Below, piece after piece: positions 28,162 to 37,749 of a DNA stretch of 64,000 nt. Under the pieces are notes generated by a model, which was given only the letters and a program-made list of their open reading frames with translations, was not told where the DNA came from and ran no database searches. Position 1 is the stretch's first letter. Every line of letters begins with the position of its first letter. A program made the translations under genes and the position numbers. The DNA comes from Mesorhizobium sp. AR07. Lineage in GTDB: Bacteria; Pseudomonadota; Alphaproteobacteria; Rhizobiales; Rhizobiaceae. The stretch spans positions 744,001 through 808,000 of the forward strand of contig NZ_CP080528.1 in assembly GCF_024746815.1 (NCBI RefSeq), written 5' to 3'.

Positions 28162-28876
28162 TCAAACGGAATAATACCGACGCGGCAGACGCAGAGGCGA
28201 TTTGCGAGGCGGCGACTCGGCCAAGCATGCGCTTCGTCCCAATCAAGACTCGAGATCAGCAGGCCGTGCTCGCTTTGCATCGATCTCGTTCGTTGCTGGT
28301 TCGGCAGCATCGATCAACGCTGTGCGTGGATTGGTTGGTGAGTTTGGGCTCATCGCAGCAAAAGGCCGCTACCGCATGTCAGAGCTGCGGCAGCGAATGA
28401 ACGCAATGACGCCAGACCACCTGCCAGCGATCGCCTGCCAAGCTATCAATACCCTGTTCGATCACATCGATATGCTTGAAGAACAGATCGCTGCTGTCGA
28501 ACGACAAATTGTTGAGTGGCATAAGAACAACGAAGATAGCCGCCGGCTGGCGACTGCACCAGGCGTAGGCCCGATCACTGCGAGCGCTATCGTCGCAGCT
28601 GTGGGAGACGGTCGTCAGTTCCAATCAGCACGGCACTTTGCGGCTTGGCTTGGGCTGACACCGAGGATGCACGCGAGCGGGAAGAAGGAGCGTATCGGCA
28701 GGATCAGTAAGGGAGGGGACAGATATCTGCGAGCGCTTCTTATCCATGGCGCGAGAGCGATTGTCGGAACGCTGTTCCGCAAGAACGTGACGCCTCGTCC
28801 GTGGCTGCTTGCACTCGCGGCACGCAGACCGACGAACGTCACCGCTGTCGCAGTCGCGCACAAAGACCAATGGTAA
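28155..28876 (+). pseudogene. IS110-family transposase, 5' end lost to RIT insertion
   Basis: Starting beside the right RIT end, the frame encodes VKRNNTDAADAEAICEAA and MRFVPIKTRDQQAVLALHRS. After a shift near 28310 it continues with GLVGEFGLIAAKGRYRM, RRLATAPGVGPITASAIVAA, HFAAWLGLTPRMHASGKKER and GGDRYLRALLIHGARAIVG to a stop at 28876. The DEDD N-terminus is missing. It is the target of the RIT insertion and was probably also worn by a frameshift. Confidence 0.85.
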
Positions 28877-29010
28877 CAACAGGATGGAAACACTCCTTCT
28901 TGGCTAAAAGACGTCCCCCATCTTCGCTGAGGGGAACGGAGCGGTCCATGCCATCAAATGGGCCGTCCAGCGCGCCAGATACATGACGCTTGTGTGGATG
29001 CCAGCCGTTT

Positions 29011-29127
29011 TGCAAGGAAGATTTTGAACCTTTGAACGCGTGATCGAGTGCGGTCTTGTGTCAGGCCTTGATTTGCGGCCATGACGTGCCGCGGGCCGGT
29101 ATGGTGATACGCGGATCAGGTCCAAAT
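29011..29127. repeat. Dispersed repeat, copy 2
   Basis: A diverged second copy of 6383-6497 in the same orientation, with short insertions and deletions. It lies between two IS110-type genes. The common core is GCGGTCTT-TGTCAGGCC and GGCCGGTATGGTGAT. Function unknown. Confidence 0.55.
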
Positions 29128-29256
29128 CTAGAAAGCGAGCGCGAGGCTCGGTGCGTCATTCTGGTTTCCTGATCCCGATCGGATCGATCATTTGCCCATG
29201 CGGTTCAGGCCTTCCTCACATCCCCGACGGACCGGTTCAGGTGTGCTGCTGAATGC

Positions 29257-30285
29257 TCATGCAGGCACCGTTGCCGGATTCCGGTAATCCTCTTCCTTTG
29301 TCAGCATGGCCCAGATGCCACGCGCCATCTTGTTGGCCAGCGCAATGGCCACGAGCATGCGCGGCTTCTTCGGCATCATGCGCGCGAGCCAGGAGCCCTC
29401 GGGCGCGCCCTTCCGCGATGCCCATCGGACCACAGCCATGGCTCCAATGATGAGCAGGCGTCGAATATCGCATTGGCCCATCTTCGAGGTTTTTCCTAGT
29501 CGTTGCTTGCCGCCGGTCGATTTCTGCAACGGGACGAGCCCAAGCCAGGCGGCGAAGTCACGGCCGCATTTGAACGTCTCCATCGGGGGCGCGAAAGTTT
29601 CGATCGCCAGTGCGGCGATGGGGCCAACGCCGGGCATGGTTTGCAAGCGCCGAGATGCCTCAGCTTCCCTCGACAGAGCATCGATCTTCTTCTTCAGTGC
29701 GTCGATCCGGCCAGTTAGCTGGTAGATCCGGTCCAGCAGATCGCGGCAGATTTCGCGGGCCAGATCAGGCAAATTGGCTTTCTCGTCCTCAACGAAACAT
29801 TCAAGTCGGTTCAGATAACGAATTCCCTGCGGCGCGATGTGGCCGAACTCATAAAGGTGCGCACGCAATGCGTTGACCAACTCAGTGCGCTGATTGACCA
29901 GCTGTTCTCGGGTGCGAAACATTATGGACCGAGACTGCTGCTCCTCGGTTTTCGGTTCGACGAAGCGCATCGTTGGCCGTTGCGCTGCCTCGACGATCGC
30001 CTCCGCATCCGCTGCGTCGTTCTTCTGCCGCTTGACGAACGCCTTGACATACCGAGGTGCAATCAGCTTCGGCTGATGGCCAAGCCGGACCATCTCGCGA
30101 GCCCAATAATGGGAACCGGCGCACGCCTCCATCGCCACTACACATGTTGGCTGACCCGCCATGAACTTGCAAAACTGCAGGCGCGACAGTTTTTTGCGGA
30201 ACACGACTGATCCGTCAGCCGCCGCGCCATGCAGCTGAAACACGTTCTTTGCCAGATCGACCCCAATGATGGTAACCTTTTCCAT
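29257..30285 (-). CDS. IS110-family transposase, intact
   Basis: A 342-residue DEDD transposase. The N-terminus MEKVTIIGVDLAKNVFQLHG carries the first catalytic aspartate, and CVVAMEACAGSHYWAREM, KNDAADAEAIVEAAQRP and the C-terminal TMPGVGPIAALAIETFA, FAAWLGLVPLQKSTGGKQRL and DIRRLLIIGAMAVVRW follow in order. The ATG at 30285 is chosen because family members start at this motif and a GGAGG site lies upstream. It is the only complete IS110 gene in the window, amid several broken ones. Confidence 0.92.
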   Translation of the reverse strand: MEKVTIIGVDLAKNVFQLHGAAADGSVVFRKKLSRLQFCKFMAGQPTCVVAMEACAGSHYWAREMVRLGHQPKLIAPRYVKAFVKRQKNDAADAEAIVEAAQRPTMRFVEPKTEEQQSRSIMFRTREQLVNQRTELVNALRAHLYEFGHIAPQGIRYLNRLECFVEDEKANLPDLAREICRDLLDRIYQLTGRIDALKKKIDALSREAEASRRLQTMPGVGPIAALAIETFAPPMETFKCGRDFAAWLGLVPLQKSTGGKQRLGKTSKMGQCDIRRLLIIGAMAVVRWASRKGAPEGSWLARMMPKKPRMLVAIALANKMARGIWAMLTKEEDYRNPATVPA

Positions 30286-30344
30286 GGATGCCTCCTTCCA
30301 TTTTGTGGCGTTAAGCACCACAAACTTGGCACATTGCGATGCCG

Positions 30345-30512
30345 TCGGAGAAGGCTGGCATCCACCCCATCTGGAAACCATCAGCCAAATGAGCGATGAT
30401 CCTCTCATCAGCCTGTCAGCCGTGGCGCGCCGATCATCCCGGCCCCATGCCGAAGAGCGCGGCGACCAAGCCGTCAGCTACACCACTCCCTGGGACACGA
30501 TCCAGCTCCTCA
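30345..30512 (+). pseudogene. IS256-family transposase C-terminal scrap and element end
   Basis: In frame, HLETISQMSDDPLISLSAVA matches the extreme C-terminus of the IS256-type transposase whose copy at 21409-22509 lacks this end. The following bases to about 30512 (CTACACCACTCCCTGGGACA) look like a right element end. It lies just left of the nod box at 30541. Confidence 0.65.
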
Positions 30513-30540
30513 CCGGAAACTTCTCTTAATCGATGGGAGT

Positions 30541-30590
30541 TCATCCATCTTGTGGATGCATTGCATCGAAACAATCGATTTTACGAACAA
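30541..30590 (+). promoter_or_regulatory. nod box
   Basis: NodD-binding promoter element reading rightward. It has ATCCATCTTGTGGATG, then ATCGAAACAATCGATTTTAC, with the consensus spacing, and departs from consensus mainly after TTTTAC. Nod boxes drive flavonoid- and NodD-dependent nod operons. The first gene to its right was probably the GDP-mannose dehydratase gene at 32168, but an ISAzo13-type element (30737-32063) now lies between them. Confidence 0.88.
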
Positions 30591-30736
30591 TAACGGACAT
30601 GAAAAGACGCCGCTGCGGAAGGCGGCGACTACATGAGGTCTCTCCCGTCGTGCGGAAGATGGAGGCGTGCCCTACGGCACACCACACTCGATGTAATCCG
30701 CACGCCTTTAACACCACTCGAGGGGCAGATTCCAGC

Positions 30737-32063
30737 TTAGGGTCTGTTGAACAATATGTGAATCCGGAATTCGGTTTTTTGCGGTTTGAGGATTCCCTTT
30801 GGCTGGTGGACTTTCTAGACTCGCTTTGTGATTGACGAAGCGGCGATCCGTTTGAGGTATGAGGCGGTGGGTCTCTTGCTCGACGAGCGGGGCCGGCGGC
30901 GGTTTGCAGCGGCCGAGGCTCTGGCGGCGGGCCATGGCGGCATCATGGTGGTCTCGCGGATCACGGGCGTGGCGCGCAGCACGATTGGTCGGGGCCTTGT
31001 GGAGTTGCGCGACGAGGCGGCTCTGGATTTGACCCGGGCGCGACGGCCTGGCGGAGGACGTAAGGCGCTGGCGAGCCTGGACGCGACCTTGCTGGACGAT
31101 CTGCGCGGCCTGGTTGATCCGGTCACGCGAGGCGACCCGCAAGCCCCGCTGCTGTGGACCTCCAAGAGCTTGCGCCATCTGGCCGAGGGGTTGCGGGCGC
31201 TGGGCCACAAGATCGGCCACAACACGGTGGCGACCCTTCTGCGTGGGCTGGGCTATAGCCTGCAGGCCAACCGCAAGACCCTGGAAGGCGCCAGCCATCC
31301 CGACCGCGACGCGCAGTTCCACTACATCAACCGCCAGGTGGGTGCGGCGCTTCGAGGCAGGTGAACCAGCGATCTCGGTGGACACCAAGAAGAAAGAGCT
31401 GGTGGGCGACTTCAAGAATGGCGGGCGCGACTATCGTCCAGCCGGCCAACCGGAGCCGGTACGGGTCCACGACTTCCTCGTTCCGGAGCTTGGCCGCGCA
31501 GCGCCTTACGGCGTCTATGACATCGGCGACAACAAGGGCTGGGTCAGCGTCGGCATCGACCATGACACCGCCGACTTCGCAGTTAACGCGATCGGCCGGT
31601 GGTGGCGGCTGATGGGACAAGCACGCTATCCCAAGGCTAGACATCTGGTAATCACGGCCGACGGCGGCGGCAGCAACGGCTCGCGCGTGCGCCTGTGGAA
31701 GCTGAGGCTGCAAACCCTGGCCGACGAATTGGGCCTGACCATCACCGTCTGCCACCTGCCGCCCGGCACCAGCAAATGGAACAAGATCGAACATCGCCTG
31801 TTCTCGTTCATCACCCAGAACTGGCGCGGCCGGCCACTGCTCAGCCATCAAGTCATCGTCGAACTGATCGCCGCCACCAAGACCAAGGCGGGCCTCACCG
31901 TTCGCTCCGAGATCGATCCCAACCTCTACCCCGCCGGCGTCAAGGTCACCGACCAGGAAATGGCGACCATCAACATCCGTCGCCATGCATTCCACGGCGA
32001 ATGGAACTACACCATCACACCACGAACCAAACCGTGACGTAGTTGTTCTTCAACAGGCCCTAA
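30737..32063. mobile_element. ISAzo13-type insertion sequence
   Basis: An element of about 1.3 kb with inverted ends: TTAGGGTCTGTTGAA at 30737-30751 and its near-complement at 32049-32063. If the outer TA is a duplicated target, the element ends in GGG...CCC. It inserted between a nod box and the noeL-like gene, cutting them apart. Its transposase reads rightward in two frames. Confidence 0.75.
30828..32037 (+). pseudogene. ISAzo13-family transposase in two frames
   Basis: The first frame (30828-31364) carries an N-terminal helix-turn-helix region (AGHGGIMVVSRITGVARSTI, RRPGGGRKAL) and HKIGHNTVATLLRGLGYSLQ. The second frame, from about 31345, carries ISVDTKKKELVGDFKNGGRD, HLVITADGGGSNGSRVR and LPPGTSKWNKIEHRLFSFI with the DDE residues. 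The frames must join near INRQV at about 31340. It could be a frameshift mutation or a programmed shift; I saw no obvious slippery run, so I list it as broken. Confidence 0.8.
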
Positions 32064-32167
32064 GACGGTCATACAGCGTTGATTGCACCGCGATTGTAGC
32101 GCGCAGTTAGTCCTCCTACGCGCCGTTGACTATTCCTGCCACACGCTTCATCCACGGAATATCAGAA

Positions 32168-33230
32168 ATGAGTTCACCTCGGCGTACAGCATTCATTACA
32201 GGTATCACCGGCCAGGACGGTGCGTTGCTTGCCGAACTGCTGCTTTCGAAGGGTTACATGGTGCATGGCCTGAAGCGGCGAGCGTCGCTGATCGGGAACA
32301 CCAAGCGCATCGACCACCTCTATCAAGATCCTCATGAGGATCATCCCGATATGGTCCTGCATTACGGGGACATGACGGATGCGACAAACCTGATCCGTCT
32401 CCTGCAGGAAACGCAGCCTGACGAAATCTACAATCTGGCTGCGCAAAGCCATGTTCAAGTCTTATTCGAGACCCCCAAATATACGGCCAATGCCGACGCT
32501 CTCGGCACACTGCGGCTGCTGGAAGCGATCCGCATTCTTCGCCTCGAGGAAAAAACACGGTTTTACCAGGCCTCCACTTCCGAACTCTTCGGTTTGGTCC
32601 AGGGTGTCCCGCAGGGGGAGACTACCCCGTTTTATCCACGCTCACCGTATGCGGTGGCGAAGCTCTCTACGCCTACTGGATCACGGTGAACTACCGCGAG
32701 GCATACGGGCTCTATGCAAGCAACGGGATTCTGTTCAATCACGAAGGGCCGACGCGTGGCGAAACCTTCATCACGCGCAAGGTGACGCGTGCAGTAGCCG
32801 CGATTATGGCCGGCAAGCAGGACTGCCTCTATCTCGGAAACCTGGAGGCAAAGCGCGACTGGGGCTCGGCGCGCGACTATGTCGAGGGCATGTGGCGCAT
32901 CCTGCAGCACCACGAGCCTGACGATTTTTGCTCGCGACCGGCGAGACGCATTCGGTCCGCAGCTTTGTCGAGGCTGCCTTCAGGCGGGTCGGGAAGGAGA
33001 TCGTCTGGGAGGGCGAAGGCGTCGACGAGGTGGGCCGCGAACGCAGGAGTAACCAGGCGCTTATCCGAATAGACAAGCGTTATTTCCGTCCGACCGAGGT
33101 TGACCTGCTGATCGGTGACGCCACCAAGGCGGCTACGAAGCTCGGCTGGGAGCCAAAGACCACCTTCGATGAGCTCGTTTCGGAAATGGTCGAGGCCGAT
33201 TGCCGCGCTTACGGAATAACGATCGCTTGA
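32168..33230 (+). pseudogene. noeL: GDP-mannose 4,6-dehydratase (noeL-like), two frameshifts
   Basis: The short-chain dehydrogenase that turns GDP-mannose into GDP-4-keto-6-deoxymannose, the first step to GDP-fucose for Nod-factor fucosylation. The Rossmann motif ITGITGQDGALLAELLL, the family signature YNLAAQSHV and ASTSELFG are present. The reading then shifts at about 32665, where CTCTCT looks like a 2-base gain inside the YAVAKLYAYW region. It continues as NYREAYGLYASNGILFNHEG to DDF, shifts again at about 32925, and ends with ATGETHSVRSFVEAAF to GITIA and TGA. The catalytic tyrosine segment is at the first shift, so no active enzyme is expected. The upstream nod box supports noeL rather than a surface-polysaccharide gmd. 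Confidence 0.85.
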
Positions 33231-33833
33231 CGTGAAAAGACAACGATTTCGCTGGAGGGCAAACGCGCATCTGGTCGCCTGGCTATCGCGGCATGATTGA
33301 TTGGGCCCGCACTGGGTGCGGCGGCTGTCTGGCTTGCCCGAGGTATGAATCCTCACGGCGGACAGTCGTCTGCCTTTATCAGTGAGTGGCTCGCCCCACA
33401 TTGCGCGTCCTAGGATTGCTCGGGCGCGCCGGGCCGATCCTCAGAGGATGAGCCGTGGCAGATGACAGGGAAGCATTTGTCGGAAAAGCTGAGGAACGCC
33501 ATCGCAATTGCGGATGTCGGCCGGGAGGGAGCGATTCGCTCTTCGGTGAAGTCGTTACGATACTACCATCCTAGGTAGGCGCGCGAACCACAGGTTACCG
33601 TTTAAGACTGCGGAGCCACTGCCAGAATTCCGACTAAACCTGGCTTGTGAACGCAGATCTGGTCGATCGCCAGCGAGCGCTTCAGGAGCATGGGCGCGTT
33701 GCCGTGGGACAACCTCGTGATTGAGGAAAGATCATGCTTGAAGAGAATCGCTCCAACTTGCTGTTGCCTTCGAAGACCTCCAATCGCGGGCTCGGGCGTC
33801 GAACTACGGTCACAACGAATCACGATTTGCTAG
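33231..33833. other. No recognisable gene
   Basis: About 600 bases between the broken dehydratase and the siderophore locus, with only short frames and no motif I recognise. No promoter could be assigned. Confidence 0.45.
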
Positions 33834-33998
33834 AAACGAAGATATCGGCTTTGGTCACTGCTCGTGGAAATGGCCGCGCGGCTCGAAGTGGCACCTCCCG
33901 TCATCACAGATGCCTACAATTGGGCGCGCAATGACTACGGCGGGTTGGCAGAACGCGCCTCGGCCCACCTGCTAAGCAAATGGCCAGAGGAAACCTAA
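33834..33998 (+). pseudogene. C-terminal remnant of a gene coupled to the siderophore synthetase
   Basis: An open frame after a TAG at 33831 encodes LLVEMAARLEVAPPVITDAY and WARNDYGGLAERASAHLLSK to TAA at 33998. The TAA overlaps the next ATG as TAATG, the sign of a real operon neighbour. It is the tail of a protein I cannot name. An ATG at 33870 could give a 42-residue product, but no start of normal length is left. It was probably the gene before the synthetase in a siderophore-like operon. Confidence 0.5.
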
Positions 33999-35863
33999 TG
34001 GATAAGAGGATGCCTTCCGTGACAAATGCCGAAACTCAGGCGCGCGACGCGCAGCTTTGGAAGAATGCATCGCTCAATGCGCTCAATCGGCTGGTACGCT
34101 GCCTGTTCGCCGAGCGTCTTCTTGAACCAGATGGATTATTGTGGGCGCAAGACGGCCACCAAGCCTGGCTCCCCCTTTGGCAGTCGCGCCGGGTCCTGTA
34201 TTTCATAGACCTGCGTCGTGCACCTGCCGGAACATTGCAAAATCGTGGTCCCATCGAAGTGCTGGACGGAACCGGCGTCCGGCACCGGATTGATGATCCC
34301 TCAGATCTCATAAGGCAAGTCGCGTCCGCCATGGCGATCTTGCCTGCGTCGGACGACTTGGAGAATCTTTTGCGCGACGTCGATAACAGCGTGCGCAACG
34401 ACTTCTTGGCTCGTCGTCACCGGGAGCACTGGAGCGCCGCGCTGCGAGAAAAAGTAGCTGAAGCAGGCGCGCAAGGATTCCTCGCCTATGTTGCTAAGAA
34501 CCTGCCGCCGCATCTGGCAGCGATGACCCTCGATCAGTGGGGCGCGTTGGAAGGTCACCCCTTTTATCCCACATGGAAGGCCAAGCCCGGCCTATCGCCT
34601 AAGGATGTCAGCGCGTTGTCGCCTGAATTCGGCGCTCGTGTGCGCGTGCGCGTCACAGGGCTGCGCAAAGAATGGGTTTATGTGGAAAAAATGCCACATG
34701 TTGGCAGCTATTCGGAATGGTTCTCACAAAACTTTCCCGACCTCTGGCGCGACTGGACCGAAGGTCTGAATCAACGTGGAAAGTCGCCTGAGGACTGGCT
34801 TCCTCTGCCTGTCCATAGCTGGCACCTTGAGAATTTTGTGCGCCGTGAATTCGCGTCCGAGATTGCTTCCGGTGTTTTCGACCCGGATGGCCCGGAGGTC
34901 CTGACGCTGCCATCCATGTCCTTCCGCACGATGCTGCCGGACACACAGGAACTGAGGCCCTTTATCAAGCTGCCGGTAGCGATCTGGATGACCAGCGGAC
35001 AGCGTACTCTGCAGGCCAGGTCGATTCGCATGGGGCCGCGTCTCAGCACCCTGATTTCCGATATCCTGTCAAAAGAGAAGGATCTCCATGAGAGGCTCGA
35101 GATCTTCACCGAAGAGCTGGGGGCAATCTTGCATCACCCCGAAACGGGCGACGAGCATTCGGGCCGCTTTCTTTCGGTTGTCTATCGCAATACCGACGCT
35201 CTGGCACGCAATGACGGACTTTTGCCCGTTACTGCGGCTGCACTGTTGACGGCAAGCCCGATCGATGGCCGCCCCCTCATTTGCGAACTGATCGCAAGGA
35301 ACGGCGATGAAAGCGACGCGACCGTATCTGCGTTTTTCCGCGCCTATGCAGGCACCGTCATCCGGCCGACACTCGGCATGTATCTGCTTTTCGGAATCGC
35401 CTTTGAGGCGCATCTGCAAAACAGCAGCATCCTGTTCGATGAAACCGGCCGCCCACGAAAACTGTTAATCCGTGATTTCGAGGTAGGCTTTGCGCCCCTG
35501 TTCAAGGAACGCGGGCACCGCCTGAAGATCTTTCCCAGCACATTCAATAACGATATCAGTTTCGTGCGCTCATTCGTCATTCATGCCTGCTTCATCATGC
35601 ATCTTCATGAGATTGCACGGTGCCTCAACGAACAGTATAAACTGACGGGAACGAGCCTTTGGCGCATCCTGCGGGAAGAAGTCGAGGCAGCTTTTGACGC
35701 GCTCAGGCCGCGCATGTTGTCGGACGCGTTCTGGCTGGAGGAACGTAAGGCTTTTCTTGAGAATCCATGGCCGGCCGACTCGGTGCTCCGGATGCATCTG
35801 GAGCGCTATCGCGACCTTCGGGTCAAGCATGAGCTTCCCAATCCGCTGGCGAAAGCGCAATGA
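33998..35863 (+). CDS. IucA/IucC-family NIS siderophore synthetase
   Basis: A 621-residue NRPS-independent siderophore synthetase, which adenylates a carboxylate (citrate, 2-oxoglutarate or a derivative) and joins it to an amine or alcohol. Landmarks are EGHPFYPTWKAKPGLSPKD (the family GHPxHPxxKxRxG region, slightly changed), LPVHSWHLENF (usual PVHPW, proline replaced by serine), SMSFRTMLPDT, LPVAIWMTSGQRTL and the ferric-transporter-like C-terminal half with LLIRDFEVGF. The ATG at 33998 has a GAGGAA site and overlaps the upstream stop; an upstream codon at 33980 is less likely. The next frame starts by ATGA overlap at 35860 but is short. The gene looks intact while both neighbours are truncated, so a complete siderophore pathway is unlikely here. 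Confidence 0.85.
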   Translation: MDKRMPSVTNAETQARDAQLWKNASLNALNRLVRCLFAERLLEPDGLLWAQDGHQAWLPLWQSRRVLYFIDLRRAPAGTLQNRGPIEVLDGTGVRHRIDDPSDLIRQVASAMAILPASDDLENLLRDVDNSVRNDFLARRHREHWSAALREKVAEAGAQGFLAYVAKNLPPHLAAMTLDQWGALEGHPFYPTWKAKPGLSPKDVSALSPEFGARVRVRVTGLRKEWVYVEKMPHVGSYSEWFSQNFPDLWRDWTEGLNQRGKSPEDWLPLPVHSWHLENFVRREFASEIASGVFDPDGPEVLTLPSMSFRTMLPDTQELRPFIKLPVAIWMTSGQRTLQARSIRMGPRLSTLISDILSKEKDLHERLEIFTEELGAILHHPETGDEHSGRFLSVVYRNTDALARNDGLLPVTAAALLTASPIDGRPLICELIARNGDESDATVSAFFRAYAGTVIRPTLGMYLLFGIAFEAHLQNSSILFDETGRPRKLLIRDFEVGFAPLFKERGHRLKIFPSTFNNDISFVRSFVIHACFIMHLHEIARCLNEQYKLTGTSLWRILREEVEAAFDALRPRMLSDAFWLEERKAFLENPWPADSVLRMHLERYRDLRVKHELPNPLAKAQ

Positions 35864-36042
35864 CAAATGCCTCTGCCGCGCTTCGCGGCTTCGGACCTCG
35901 CCTCCATGAGACCATGTGGCCCACTCCGGCGCGTTGGGCGCTTCGACAACGTCATTGGTCTTATTCCGCCGCCAAACGAACGGTGGCCAACCCTGCTCCT
36001 GCTCTTCGAAACAGGAGCAGATGCTCGCCAACCCCCCTGTGA
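35860..36042 (+). pseudogene. Truncated open frame coupled to the siderophore synthetase
   Basis: The ATG overlaps the synthetase stop as ATGA. The frame encodes MTNASAALRGFGPRLHETMW and stops after 60 residues. In the neighbouring frame, RFDNVIGLIPPPNERWPTLL suggests that a frameshift ended a longer gene. The family is not recognised; a transporter or tailoring gene of the siderophore operon would fit the position. Confidence 0.35.
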
Positions 36043-36404
36043 ACCACGCCGGCATCTTCTCTTGCCGGTATTGAGGCCAAGCACTAAAGCCCGTGCACTG
36101 GGTCGGCAACAGCCGAGATGTGATTCTGAACAAGAAGAGATGACGTAACGTAACTGCTGTCGTCGCTGACGGCGTTCAAGGCACTACCGAGCCCCCCGAT
36201 CATCCAGTTCGCGACTTAGCAGAACCGGCCGCCCAGCCCGAGCCCGTGGGAGCGTTATAGATCACGCCCCATTCATTCCTACAAGTGTCGTGAAAATCCG
36301 GATGCCATGGCCTCTCGCGCAAGCGTGCTTGCTGGGGACCCCTCGAGCGAACTTTGAGCGCATCGCCGGCACGGCAAGACGGCGCAATCGCAATCTGTCG
36401 AGCG

Positions 36405-37418
36405 TCAGCCGTTGCGGAAGGTGTAGCCATAACCGTTGATCGCCGGCGCGCCGCCGAGATGCGCGTAGAGTACCCTCGATCCCTCTGGAAAGTAGCCTTT
36501 TTGGATGAGGTCGATCATCCCTTGCATCGATTTGCCCTCGTAAACGGGATCGGTAATTATACCCTCAAGCCGCGCGCACAGGCGGATCGCCTCTTTCGTT
36601 CCCTCGGACGGAATGCCATAACAGGGGTAGGCGTACTCCTCGAGCAACACCACGTCATCCTCGACGAGTTCGGTTCCGAGATCGAGGAGGGTCGCTGTAT
36701 GTTGGGCAATGCTAAGCACCTGCGCCTTGGTCTTTGCGGGAGTGGCAGAGGCATCGATACCGATCACGTTGCGCTGTCGACCGTCCTTGGCAAATCCGAC
36801 GAGCATGCCGGCATGCGTTGAACCTGTCACTGTGCAAACGACGATGTAGTCGAAGGCAAACCCAAGCTGTTTCTCTTGGGCGCGCACCTCCTCCGCGAAC
36901 CCCACATAGCCGACGCCACCATATTCATGAACAGAGGCCCCGGCCGGTATCGCATAGGGTCTGCCGCCCCTCGCCTTGACCTCATAGAGCGCTTTTTCCC
37001 AACTGCGGCGGATACCGATGTCAAAGCCCTCGTCGACCAGGCGCACCTCTGCTCCCATGATGCGGCTCAAGAGAATGTTGCCGACGCGGTCGTAGACGGC
37101 ATCCTCATGGGGTACCCAGCTCTCCTGAACCAGGAGACATTTCATGCCGATCTTGGCGGCGACCGCGGCGACCATGCGCGTATGGTTGGACTGCACGCCC
37201 CCGATGGTGACGAGCGTATCGGCATCGGACGCGATCGCGTCGGGTATGATGTATTCGAGCTTGCGCAGCTTGTTTCCGCCAAACGCGAGACCGGAATTGC
37301 AGTCCTCGCGTTTGGCGTAGATTTCCACCTTTCCCCCCAGATGCTTGCCGAGGCGGTCGAGCTTCTCGATGGGTGTGGGTCCAAAGGTGAGCGGGTAACG
37401 TTCGAAATTTTCCAGCAT
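36405..37418 (-). CDS. acdS: 1-Aminocyclopropane-1-carboxylate deaminase
   Basis: A PLP enzyme of 337 residues that splits ACC, the plant ethylene precursor, into ammonia and 2-oxobutanoate and so lowers nodulation-limiting ethylene. The start MLENFERYPLTFGPTPIEKL, the PLP lysine region AFGGNKLRKLEYIIPDA, IGGVQSNHTRMVAAVAAKIG and the C-terminal LYAHLGGAPAINGYGYTF match AcdS throughout at the standard length. I chose ATG 37418, with GGAG eight bases upstream, over a longer frame. In Mesorhizobium acdS lies on the symbiosis island near nif genes and is known to be under NifA control. I found only a defective sigma-54-like site upstream. Confidence 0.95.
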   Translation of the reverse strand: MLENFERYPLTFGPTPIEKLDRLGKHLGGKVEIYAKREDCNSGLAFGGNKLRKLEYIIPDAIASDADTLVTIGGVQSNHTRMVAAVAAKIGMKCLLVQESWVPHEDAVYDRVGNILLSRIMGAEVRLVDEGFDIGIRRSWEKALYEVKARGGRPYAIPAGASVHEYGGVGYVGFAEEVRAQEKQLGFAFDYIVVCTVTGSTHAGMLVGFAKDGRQRNVIGIDASATPAKTKAQVLSIAQHTATLLDLGTELVEDDVVLLEEYAYPCYGIPSEGTKEAIRLCARLEGIITDPVYEGKSMQGMIDLIQKGYFPEGSRVLYAHLGGAPAINGYGYTFRNG

Positions 37419-37749
37419 GTTTTCTCCAGCAACACGTGATTGAGCTGAACCAGCTCCGCCCTCGCTCATGGGCTTTTGATTGGAGCCAGCTGCGTCGTCG
37501 GAGTGCAGAAGGCTCCCATTTTCTTTCCAGCGCCGCGTTCGTCATCGAGACAAAGCCACCCGCATACTGGCGTGCTGCGACGGCTATTATGTGCCAACCG
37601 AACCCAAACAGCTGCATCTCCCGCCGTTCGACGGCCCAGGATGCGGTCACCCAGCTCATTTCAAGCGCACTTATTCTTGGACGGTCAGCTCGATGTCCCT
37701 GGTTGATCCAAAATGGCGTGAATCTGAGTTCTGATCTTGTCACCGCGCC
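37419..37749. other. No recognisable gene
   Basis: This gap separates acdS from the SyrA-like gene. It should hold the acdS promoter. TGGCAC occurs on the minus strand at 37594-37589, but the -12 half is off by one base (GG-N10-CC), and no TGT-N10-ACA site was found. No convincing small gene is present. Confidence 0.4.

Noticed and set aside
37589..37594. A TGGCAC upstream of acdS as a sigma-54 promoter
   Set aside because: The -12 half is out of register (GG-N10-CC instead of GC), and no TGT-N10-ACA site lies within the next 170 bases, so I did not annotate it although NifA control of acdS is known in Mesorhizobium.
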